DNA of 64,000 bases, taken from NCBI GenBank assembly GCA_002778195.1, contig PCDI01000003.1, positions 1,154,295 through 1,218,294 of the forward strand, in the 5' to 3' direction. The notes below the pieces were generated by a model. It did not search any database. It was not told the origin of the DNA and worked only from the letters and a program-made list of their open reading frames with translations. A program made the position numbers and the translations under genes. Positions 23,261-32,869 of the stretch are shown here, piece by piece. This stretch comes from Raffaelea ambrosiae (taxonomy: Eukaryota; Ascomycota; Sordariomycetes; Ophiostomatales; Ophiostomataceae). Positions within the stretch are counted from its first letter, which is position 1. Each line of letters begins with the position of its first letter.

Positions 23261-25392
23261 CGTGGCAGGGAATCTCCAGAGCAAGCTTATAGACAAATCA
23301 GAATGTCTAGACAGTCCCCCCTGTCAGATAAACGCTAGGCGTACTTTGTTTAAAAAAAAATACGACGCCCCTTGGAGCACAAGAGAAAAAGAAGAAGCCG
23401 CTGCAGAATGGAGATTTTTATTTGGCCTAGCCAAAGAGTCAACTAAAATTCTGGTATAACGTGCAGCTTAAAGCCATTTGCCGCCCAGCTTCCCGCTATG
23501 TCACGTGGGCGATCACTAAACCCAGAATGCGCAGTGGACACAATGCCTGACGAATGCGTGTAAGTCTGATCCAACGTGGTTGACGAATGAAGCAAATGAG
23601 AACTGCAAACCCTGTTTCCTTCTCATACATATCTTTCTCCTTCCTTTCTTACATTTGATTTCAGCGTCCTCTTTTAAGTAAAAGAGCGGCCATAGTCAAG
23701 GTAGATATTAGCTCTGAAAAAAGGTCGGCTCATAAGAACTATTTGCGAGACACAGTTGTTGTGTTGAATCTGTTCAACTTATCGAATCATTGTTGGATCA
23801 CTGCATAAAAGCATTCTTTTCACACATTTCTTCCACGTACGGCCATAGATACTGGAAAGCACGGGATCCCGTCCGCTCTCCCCTAGTTAAACCAGTAATC
23901 GGCGGATTAGTAGTTGGGTCGGTGACGACCAGCGAATACCCGCTGCTGTACGTTTTTTTTTTTTTGCCTTTTTTTTTTACCGATAACTGGGGGTTTTTTT
24001 TTTGGTATGTTGTGAAGAGTGCAGATATCCCCCTTCGGGAAGTGACGGCAGCCGTGATCCCGCCAAACAAACTCTCGTGAAATAGTGAATATTTTCAAAG
24101 GCCGATCATTCTCAGAGCATTCCGAGGTTTCAAGCTTCCTTATCTTGTAGTCCAATGGTGAACATGGCTATCACCCAGAGTAGCGGACTTACATACCAGA
24201 TCAGGTAATTGCGATCCGCTTCTCTAACGCCTCACTGACTGTAACTGCTTACACCTTTCTCTTCTCTAACCCGACTCTCTGCCGAACACCGGGGACTTCT
24301 CAATCTCTGAGACTATTGTGTGTTTGCTTTTAAGCAGTGACTTGTGTAGCGAGAGCCTGTCGTCTCATCAAGCGCCGTACGCTGCTTGAGACATATAGAC
24401 AATGTACAATCAAGGTATCCAAGCCGTATTTCTGATCTATCCTTTGTTGAAACCTGGTTACTGTCCTCCATTGGTTCCCACAACCCATACCCATACACAT
24501 AAAACAATGTCTTCGTCGAGCCACAAGAGTGGTAGAATTTTGGGCTGTAGTCGAATTCTCAGTCTCGCACCGGATCAGCCAGTGAAGACGTCCACCCAGT
24601 ATGGTTGGTAGTCCAAGTGAATAGCGGACAAAGCGCGAAACTCCAGAGATATGCTTATTTTCCCAGCGCAACCCCCAATAATGACCACGCGATAGCGTTG
24701 CCCCACCCATACCGGCTGTCTTTAGACCATGAGATGGTTGTGATAGTCTAGTCTCATGACAAGCCAGACACCAGCACCTTCTCTTCTATCTCTTTGTGAC
24801 TTGAGCATTGCGTACACACCCGGCCATAGTACGGGCCAAGGTCGGTAGGCTAGTATTTACAATGGTGAACTTCACGTTTGTTTCCCAGTCGAATCCGGAC
24901 GGCCGGTCTCAGCGGTTCTGTGGACGAACCGCCTACAACGAATGTCTAGAGAAGAAGGTAAGCCCGGCACGCCCTCATGTTCTTTTTTTGCAAGCGCCCA
25001 ACACTTATCAGGGCGACACTTTGTCTTGCAGCGTCGGTGTAAGCACTATCGCAGACAAATCTTCCCAAACTCGTTCATCCCACGATGTTGTGTCCGAGCA
25101 CTCCCGCACCGATGTAGACACAGATATCGACCAGAGTGCCGGTACGCCTCCATAACGGCCATGTCCTCATCTCGATACTTCGGTTGAGCCGTTCGATGGC
25201 CAACGGCGGTCAGCTCGCCTTCCGCGTGGTATATTGATACCCCGTGATGCCGAGGCAAGCAGCCATGGTGCGCTCATCAGGCGTAGGAAAGACCAGTGTA
25301 CCGCCGTCTGTGACTGTTAGCACCAATGTAATATTTTTCATTCACAAAAAGAAACTTGATATCCCCTTACCAAAGGAGACTGTGAGTTTTTA

Positions 25393-25724
25393 GGTGCCCC
25401 AAAGCCTTTCAAAGATCTCGCGGACCGTTGGCTCAGATTTGCAATCCCAGACGAACTGCGTATGAGCAAAAGAGAAGCTAAGAAATATAAGCTTCGCTGC
25501 TAGTTCCACGAAGTAGGGTATCTACCAGACTCACTGGTCAAAAAGTCCACCATAACGGTGTCGGGGGATATTCTGGATTTGAACGTGGATGGATCATCAC
25601 GCTTGTACCCCATGTTGAGCCCCTCGAGCCACTCATCGCTCTTCTCGGCATACTTGAGAGCCCGTTCCTTGGGAACGGCTCCTTTTACAAAAGCCCAGTA
25701 CAAGATTAAATTTAGAATGTTCAA
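25393..25724 (-). pseudogene. Remnant of a DUF1479-family gene
   Basis: Two neighbouring minus-strand blocks resemble consecutive parts of the fungal DUF1479 (putative non-haem oxygenase-like) family. The first, 25724..25535, reads KGAVPKERALKYAEKSDEWL then GYKRDDPSTFK. The second, 25477..25393, reads FAHTQFVWDCKSEPTVREIF then ERLWGT and ends in TAA. They are separated by a GTGAGT...TTAG intron-like gap that does not join in the right frame. No upstream or downstream remainder of the roughly 400-residue protein could be found. Recognition is from memory of the family, so moderate at best. Confidence 0.4.
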
Positions 25725-26655
25725 CCCGCCGTCCGGTGATGGGGGACAGAGACATTTACACCATTCCTGTGAAGATCGCGCGAGAAACTGGGGGCTCTCT
25801 GCGGCAAGAGGAGCTTGGGGCTTGGCCGCTCAACACCAAGGGTCTTGTTCGGCCCAAGTCACAACCGACACGGCTCGAGCCCACTAGACAGGCAAGCGAC
25901 TGGAGCTGCAGAAAGGCAGAGTTCCCATACCCGTTGTCAGGGTACCGAATTCATCGTGTGGTCAGTAGGGAACATATGGAGAAAGAGCTGTCTGGTCAGT
26001 GAATGCAAAGAACATTCTCCGTCATTTAGTCATGCGACCTACATCCATTTTGTATACTTATACCAATCAAATACCGTGCTCTGTGTTGGAGATATCCACC
26101 CTTTTACGCAATTACCGCTCCAATCTGACGCAGGCGGTTCTGTCCTAAGAAATGGTCTTTGGGGTGCTGCATTCTATGAAATTCGAACAAGAGTTAAGAA
26201 AAGTAAATAGCAATTTCGACAATGTCGTTTAATGAACCAACTGATACTTGTCTGACATGGTCTGCTCCCTGTCCTGACATCTTTTCTACAAAGACATCTA
26301 CCCGTATATATATCTAAATAAAAACAATATATATATATATATATATATATATTTGGTACTGAACAAAATGAAAATGGGGTTATCTCGGGTATTTATCTGA
26401 GTTGTGTTAATTCATTCACTCATTTATTAGACATATTGTGCGCACAACTATGTATAGAAGCTGGTAACTAACATAAATCAAAATTTAAATCATAAGAAAT
26501 AAAAATCAAACTCGTAAAATGTATACAAAACATTCCTTAGCTGGACAGGAAAAGAAGGACGCAGGTTCAGGAAGAATTGGGCTAGATAAACACGTGACAA
26601 GCTCGAGCTTCCCGTTATGTAACAATTTAGCACAGCTATCCACAAAACTCTTCTG

Positions 26656-26660
26656 ATTGG
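26656..26660. promoter_or_regulatory. Inverted CCAAT box upstream of GID8
   Basis: ATTGG in the context CTGATTGGCC, about 315 bases before the GID8 start. The same CTGATTGGCC decamer occurs upstream of MED31 at 21831-21840. CCAAT is bound by the Hap2/3/5 complex in fungi; function here is inferred. Confidence 0.35.
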
Positions 26661-26974
26661 CCAGATTCAAGGGCACGAAAATGGCCCCGCAATTCTGCCT
26701 GCGATTTTGCTTTATATTTTCCGGTCTTCATTTTTTCATCTCTCTTCCTTTCAACCTTCTTTTTGCCCTCATCATACGCTCATCAGCAAACCTCTCCCCA
26801 TCCACCACCACACATCGGGGTTGTCAAATTCTCGGAGGAAGACGATCAGCCTGGTGCGATCGGGTGCGATTGTTGTTTAAAGGACGCGCTCTTTGTCACT
26901 GTCGACTAAAGGGACGACCGGGGAGCTTCATTTGCAGAACTTTTCCAATATTTTACTTCCACAAACCAGTCACG

Positions 26975-28287
26975 ATGGTGCGCTGCAATCCACGCTTCTG
27001 TCGCCTTTGTGGCTTCACAGTTCCCAGCCCACTGACATGGAATTTTCCTTCTCCATAGGCGTCGTCATCGTCGTCGGCCAGCCTGGCCAAGCTCAGCTTC
27101 GATACCCGGGTCAGCTTGGTTAAGGCTCCGAAAAGGTTGGTTTCTCCCCTGCAGCTGCAACAACGCATACCTACCTACCTTTTGCAAATCCCGAGACAAT
27201 ATGATGATGAAATCATATCAATGGGAATCTCTCTGAGACATATACGTGCGGAGTCGATATTTTGTCCAAGCGGTCTGATAATTGTCATCGGGATTTGTTT
27301 CCTCTTCTTTCTACACCTTCCTTACATTTTGATATGGCTTAGAACCGTATGGCTAACACTGGAAGAAAAAGCGACATCAACGCCTTGATCTTAGACTATC
27401 TCACCATGGAAGGGTACCCTAAGGCTGCTGCCAACTTCTCGAAGGAGGCCAACCTGAAGCCCCAGCAAGACGATAGCTTCATTTAGATCCGGCAACAGAT
27501 CCAGAATTCTATTCACATGGGCAAGATTGAGGATGCTATCACATCGCTCAACTATGTCGACCCTGAGGTAAGATATCTTAGCACCGCACAGATTTTCCTC
27601 TTTTCGTCCTCCCACTCCCATTTGCCCCCATCGCTATGATTAGAACATGTTTCATGCACCACTCATAGGCCTAAGTGCCCTTGATGAGTCAATAACCACA
27701 CTGAAAATTATGAGCGACCATAACTATTTTACACCATTTTGTTTTATTCTGTTCCCCACTTTGCGCATCGCACGCGTTGGAACGAGAGGCTGACATTTGC
27801 TGTGTCACTGGAACAGATTCTTGACCAAGATCCACCTTTGCATTTTGCGCTCTTGCGGCTGCAGCTTGTCGAGCTAATCCGCTCCAGCCAAGGGGGAGAC
27901 ATCCAGCCTGCTCTGGCTTTTGCCACGGAACAGTTGGGACCTCGTGCACCCACGCGGCCCGAGTTTCTCCGCGATCTCGAGCAGACCATGTCGCTACTCT
28001 TTTTCACTCCCGATAAGCTGCCACAGGAGCTAAAAAAGCTGCTGTCGACCGATCTGCGTCGGGACGTGGCCGTACAGGTGAACAAGGCCATACTCTACCG
28101 TCGCAGCAAGCGACGTGAGGCGGCTATTCGCCAGCTGGTCAAGATGCGTGCGTGGGCCGAGAACGTGGCGCGGGACACCAAGAAGGAGCTGCCGCCCACC
28201 ATCAGCCTTGGCTTCCAAGGCACTGATGGTGACGGTCTGGACAGCCGGCTGCATGAGAACGGCCACGAGCCCATGATCACAATTTGA
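26975..28287 (+). pseudogene. GID8: GID8 homologue (LisH-CTLH) with in-frame stop codon
   Basis: The family is a core subunit of the GID/CTLH ubiquitin ligase that degrades gluconeogenic enzymes on return to glucose. The model has exons 26975..26977, 27059..27135, 27372..27567 and 27817..28287. The first exon is just the ATG; the third begins after an AAG acceptor preceded by a GCTAAC branch site. The LisH segment reads SDINALILDYLTMEGYPKAA, followed by CTLH and CRA parts such as IQNSIHMGKIEDAI, LDQDPPLHFALLRLQLVELI and LGPRAPTRPEFL. The single defect is TAG at 27484-27486, after SFI and before IRQQIQ, in otherwise well-conserved sequence. A GT-AG intron (27414-27486) that would remove it breaks the frame. 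It could be a true nonsense mutation, a polymorphism or a sequencing error. Without it the product is about 248 residues, normal for the family. Confidence 0.7.
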
Positions 28288-28952
28288 TGATCTTCCTTAT
28301 CTGACGGGGACTGTTTTTTTTTATACCGACGAATGTAATATGAGCCACTGGTGGCAACCTGGAGTTTGGGGCACTTTTTTTGGTGCAGGACGGTTTTCCT
28401 GGGTTCAAAGCACGACATCTAGCAGTGGATCTGCTAGAATTGTTTGGTGGCTTCAGCAAGATACCTTTTCATTTATAAGTTTTGGCGTTTTTGAGATGGA
28501 TGGAACGACTTGTATGGGTAATGTTATTGATAAGTCATTGGGTATACGCATTAGCATAGGTACTGTAAGCAGTAAGCAGTAAGGAACTACTGCCATGAAG
28601 ACGAGCTGTTTGGATATTGCCAATAAGTTGCATTGCACGATGCTGGTGAACAACCCGGCGCACAAGCCTGTCAACAGGCTGTGTATGATCTGGTGCGCGA
28701 TTTGGACCCTGGCCCAGAAAACCAAGCCCTGCGGTGCGAAATAAGGCGTAAAAAATCATACACTGACTGCATTGTGGATAAAAAAATCGACTTCTATATC
28801 AGATGAACCTCTTTATGTACAACAATAGATACCGCCATCATCACAGTTCCTGTCCCAACCCAGTCCAGTACAATTTAGGCCAGTTGTTCTAGCCCCATCG
28901 TAGTCCCCTGCTGTCTCCTTCTCTCCCGTGCAGTTATGTACAATGGCTGCGC
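28288..28952. other. Convergent 3' region, GID8 / NDUFS4
   Basis: Both flanking genes end toward this stretch. It is moderately T-rich with no recognisable gene or repeat. Confidence 0.45.
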
Positions 28953-29780
28953 TTATTTTGTCCGTACCTGCTTGAGCTTCCCCGGCGAGTACACAAACTG
29001 CTCGGCATAGGCCTTGGGACGGGACTTGCGGGTCTGCGGCTCCTGCACGTAGTATTCGTAGCCCTGCTTCTCGGCAAAGGCAACGGCCTCCTCCTTGGTC
29101 TTGAAGTAGATGTGCGTGCCCTGCATGTAATCACCGGACGACTGCCAGCCCATCAATGGGTTCTCCCACCGATGGCCCTTGCCGAGAATATCCCAATCCA
29201 TCCGCCAGTGGTGGCCGTGCCAGGTGCCGGACTGCGTTGCGGGCTTGGCGGGTTTGTAGATTCTAATGTCTGTTGTCAGCACAGAGAAACAATTTGTTTT
29301 CCTGGAAGCCTTCCATTTGGAGGAGAAAGTCAATATCCCTACCTGACAGTACGGGCCTCGAGCTCCATCGGTGCACCGGACAGAATGGCAGCAGGGAGAG
29401 AGTCGTTGTCTTCGCTACCGTCGAGGACACGTTTCGGGACAGGCGTAAATGTTCTGCGGAGAAGAAGAACAGGCTTTGTTAGCAACCCCCTTCGAATGCA
29501 GTACTTGCTTCCCTATTGTTCCATGTCCCTCTCCCCTCCGGTTAGAGTCTTACGATGTCGCCAGATCCGTGTGAGCCGCGTAGTCTGGCTGGTTCTTGAG
29601 GGGCTTCGGGGCGGCAGGAGAAGCAGTCTCGGCATTCGGCGAGGGCGTCAGCGAGATCTCGAGCCTCCGCATGGCCGGGACGATCGAGGCGGCCATCATT
29701 GGTCGGCGGGTGACCGGTGCAGTTGCGGTGCTGCGGAGCAGCCGAGAAGCAGCCGTGGCGGGTGTGCGAAGGGAAGCCAT
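28953..29780 (-). CDS. nuo-21: Complex I accessory subunit NDUFS4 (21 kDa)
   Basis: Three exons, 29780..29554, 29453..29343 and 29262..28953, give 215 residues, close to the Neurospora 21 kDa subunit. The introns have GTAAGA and GTAGGG donors and GCAG and TTAG acceptors. The N terminus MASLRTPATAASRLLRSTAT is an Arg/Ser/Ala-rich mitochondrial presequence. The conserved core is RIYKPAKPATQSG, then HHWRMDWD, ENPLMGWQSSGDYMQ and an AVAFAEKQGYEYYVQEP segment, ending in a basic KLKQVRTK tail. The subunit sits in the matrix arm of NADH:ubiquinone oxidoreductase and stabilises the NADH-oxidising module. It is head to head with ATP17, another mitochondrial gene. Confidence 0.95.
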
Positions 29781-29881
29781 TTTGGGAAGAGGGTGTCAAT
29801 GGTAAGAGGAGGAAGTAGATATCAATCGAATTGGCGACGTCGAGCAAGGAGCAGCCCTCTCGTCGGGGCAGGTGGTTGTCG

Positions 29882-29913
<32 letters not shown>

Positions 29914-30363
29914 GTGATCCTGGGCTTCGAAGACCCTCCAAAAAAGTAGCGAATGCACGAATGGCAGGCGAGGTAAATGTGGTAAGCGAAAAAGATATTC
30001 CGGTCGCCCATTCACTGCTCGACTGCGCTCCGGTCGGCCCAGAAATTGTTAGTGGTGGCGCCATGTGATTGGTTACCGGGAACAACCGCTAATCCGAAGC
30101 GAAAGCTTTCGGAATCTTCGTTTACCTGCCTCTCCTTGAACGGGGCCAGCGAAACAACCTCACCCAAAACTGCCCATCCACCACCCCTCTCCCTCTCTCC
30201 GAAACGTCAATTGTTGTCGGCGAAGCTGCGGCTCAATTGAGTTTTTTTTTGTGTCTGATTGAGAAGCCATCTTGCTTCTCTTCCCCCTCCCCTCTCCGTC
30301 CCACCGCCCAATTCCTCTCGGATCCCGTCGGGCCTTGCCCAGCGCGAAAAAAAAAATCTCAAA
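29781..30363. promoter_or_regulatory. Bidirectional promoter, NDUFS4 / ATP17
   Basis: A 583-base gap between two divergent mitochondrial-protein genes. It contains a GTC/GTT triplet-rich tract (29876-29915), a centrally placed inverted CCAAT box (30068-30072) and C/T-rich sequence before ATP17. Confidence 0.5.
30068..30072. promoter_or_regulatory. Inverted CCAAT box between two respiratory genes
   Basis: ATTGG within GTGATTGGTTACC, almost midway between the NDUFS4 and ATP17 starts. Hap-complex sites of this kind control respiratory genes in fungi, so shared control is a reasonable inference. Confidence 0.45.
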
Positions 30364-31219
30364 ATGAGCTACATCACCCGCCGGGCGCTTTCGACGCTCA
30401 TCCCCCCCAAGGTCGGTTTTTCATACTCTCGGCTATGTATTGGATTGTTTTGAGGAAGACAAATAGCTAACATTGATGACTGTTCCAGGTCGCTTCGCCG
30501 AAGGTACGTTGATTTGCGAGATGGATGAGCCAGTTGGGAGGAAGCTATGAATGGACTTTGTTTTGGAAAACGCGCGACTTTCGACCATCCGACAGCGGCG
30601 ACCTACAACCGCGATGCTGATTGCTCGATTTTGCGGATTTTCCGACGACGAATCATCGACGCGACGAAATTTTGCTGGGATAGTGAAGTTGGATATGGGG
30701 AATGTGGTTGTGATCCAGAAGGCTGACACGTGCGGCTCTTTTTGTCTAGGCTCTTGGTGCTGCCCCCGATGCTGTCCGCATGCAGCGCGTCGTCAGCTTC
30801 TACGAGAAGCTCCCCCGGGGCCCGGCTCCTGCGGTGAAGGCCAAGGGCTTCTTCGGCAAGTACCAGGCGAAGCACTTCGGCGCGAACGCGAGCGCCAAGC
30901 GTATGTATATCCGGTTCCCTTTTTGATGTTCGAAATGTCAATTGTTGTTGTGTGCCGCCACCCTGTGACAACGACAAACGAGGCAAGCAGACTGGAGACA
31001 AAAGAGCATGCTGACTCTTTTATTACAGCCATCGTTCACTCGGTCGTCATCCTCGTTCTCATCGGCTACTCCATGGACTACTACTTCCACCTGCGTAAGT
31101 TTTCGTTGATGCAGTGGCGGACTGCTAATCTAATCTGGACGTTGGCTTCCAGTGGCGGTGTTTGCTAACGATGTGTTTTCCCCTCTCATGCAGGCCACCA
31201 CAAGAACAACGCGCACTAA
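30364..31219 (+). CDS. ATP17: Mitochondrial F1Fo ATP synthase subunit f
   Basis: Five exons, 30364..30411, 30489..30503, 30750..30900, 31029..31094 and 31194..31219, give 101 residues, equal to the yeast subunit. The second exon has only 15 bases and encodes VASPK. Donors are GTCGGT, GTACGT, GTATGT and GTAAGT; acceptors are CCAG, CTAG, ACAG and GCAG. The N terminus MSYITRRALSTLIPPK is a short presequence. The middle contains VVSFYEKLPRGPAP and KGFFGKYQAKHFG, followed by one membrane helix (IVHSVVILVLIGYSMDYYF) and the conserved end HLRHHKNNAH. The subunit is part of the membrane stalk in the inner mitochondrial membrane. More than half of the gene is intron. Confidence 0.95.
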
Positions 31220-32869
31220 GCTGTCGAGATCTCTTTCACAAAAAAAAAAAAAAAAGAAGAGATGAGCTGGGTCTAGAGTTGGCCGAGGCAAGGCGGTTCC
31301 CGTATCCTCTCGAGTCTGGACTCTAGTTGTACATATACTTTGTCAAATAGAGAGCTGAGATCGCGGAAGAGAAGCATTGGGTGTGCCGGATTGACAAGCT
31401 AGTCCAGGTGTCCAAGTGTTATCAAAAACCTTTTCCATTTGCTGAAGTCTGTTTCGTGGCTGGTGCTCGTGACCTAACATTCAAGCATGTACTTGCAAAG
31501 CAGTGCCGTTATTGTTACCATGCGAGCATTGCGATGCGTGGGGGCTATTACTACTCGCCCCCGACAGCCAGCGCACATACTTGAGCAAACAATAGGCATG
31601 ACCTCTGCCAACTAATAGACCCGGCCCAGATTCGTCCAGCATGCTGACTGTGCATTGCCCAACGCAGTCATAGGTGCCAACCAGCATGGCCTACCAGGCA
31701 GGCGTAGCAAGTAAGGATGTCGGCACCAGAGTGACCAGACCGTTGCACATGCAAGACACTGTGGCGAATGAGGGAGGAGGAACGCTACTGACACGTCTTG
31801 GCTGTTGGCCTCTTGAAACACCGCTTTGCGTCATTGGAAGGCCGCTGCTACAGCAAACGAAACTTTTGGCCAGCCAAACATGCGCGGTGTAACTGCCGGG
31901 TTGAGAAACGGCCTCGCCAGCGTATCTTTGGAGATAGTTACATGGCAGGCCGCGCCAGTGCAACGCAGTTCCAGCTGAGTGCTGTGTATGCGTGCCAAAA
32001 AAAAAAAAAAAAAAGCACAACCGTTTGTGTTCTAATTGCGTATGGACGACTTTTATTAGCATTGACTGCCCTTTGCTCCCTTAATTCTATGGGCTAGTTA
32101 TGGGCCCTGCAACCTGCAGGGCGCTAATCCCGAAACAGACACAGGGCTCTCTTAGCCAATGGCAGGGCTCGACCGCCTGTAGGGGACTCACCACCACAAC
32201 GACCCCCCCCCCTGTCGTCCAGTCAGAAAAAAAAGAAGGACAACCCGACCGTATTTCGACATTCTCCTTTTGCTTCGCAACACCACGCACGGATTATAGC
32301 TCCGTTTTCTTTCGGCTCTCACATCCCCCTTACCATCCCCGACATTGCATTCCTGGCCATAGGAATCCTCTTGGGACCGATCCTTTAATTCACGATCCGA
32401 TACCGGGAGTCTGCCCAGCCCAGCTCCTCTTTTCGTCGATTTTGCCCGTCGAACTGCCTCTCCTTCAACAAACAACGCCCGAGCCCGAGCCAAAAAAAAG
32501 AAAGGAAAAAAAAGTCGAACACGCGCCTTTTTGCGCATCGCATCGCATCGCCCCAACCGAGGCCGATCAGCCATCCCCTCCTTTGAGCTTCCCGACGCAA
32601 CCACGGCGACACGCCCCTGCCAGCTCTCAGGCAGCACCCATTTTGTGCCGCAGCCCAAAGCTTTTTTCTTCGGATTCTGTTGGGCCTCCTCGAAAACACG
32701 GTTGCCTCGACCCGCATCTCGCGAACGAACCGACAGCCGTGCCGCAGAACCGCGACCCCCATCCCGCATTCACGGCGAGCTTTCTCTTTGCCGCGTCGTG
32801 ACTCGGATAGCTGTCGCGAACACGGGCACCGTCTCTCCGACTCGCAGTGCCAGCTGAGCGCATCGTAGG
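31220..32869. other. Intergenic stretch, ATP17 3' side to next promoter
   Basis: About 1.65 kb. It holds an A run after the ATP17 stop (31240-31256), another at 31998-32014, a C run near 32205, and a CCAAT at 32156-32160. The last 500 bases form a C/T-rich leader with GCATC repeats (32535-32550). No gene was recognised. Confidence 0.45.

Larger units (their letters stand above)
23261..26974. other. AT-richer gene-poor block with decayed coding fragments
   Basis: About 3.7 kb that looks clearly lower in GC than its surroundings, with TA-rich words and an AT-dinucleotide tract at 26327-26352. I recognise only a DUF1479-like remnant (25393-25724). An open segment on the plus strand at 24861-24957 ends at a good GTAAGC donor, but I recognise nothing in it. 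The right end (26656 on) is the GID8 promoter. It could be a relic of a gene or repeat inactivated by point mutation. Confidence 0.4.

Noticed and set aside
26327..26352. AT tract as a possible origin or terminator
   Set aside because: Simple AT microsatellite; no flanking structure supports a specific function.
27414..27486. Intron that would remove the GID8 TAG
   Set aside because: GTACCC...TTTAG has splice-like ends, but its removal shifts the frame and deletes most of the LisH motif.
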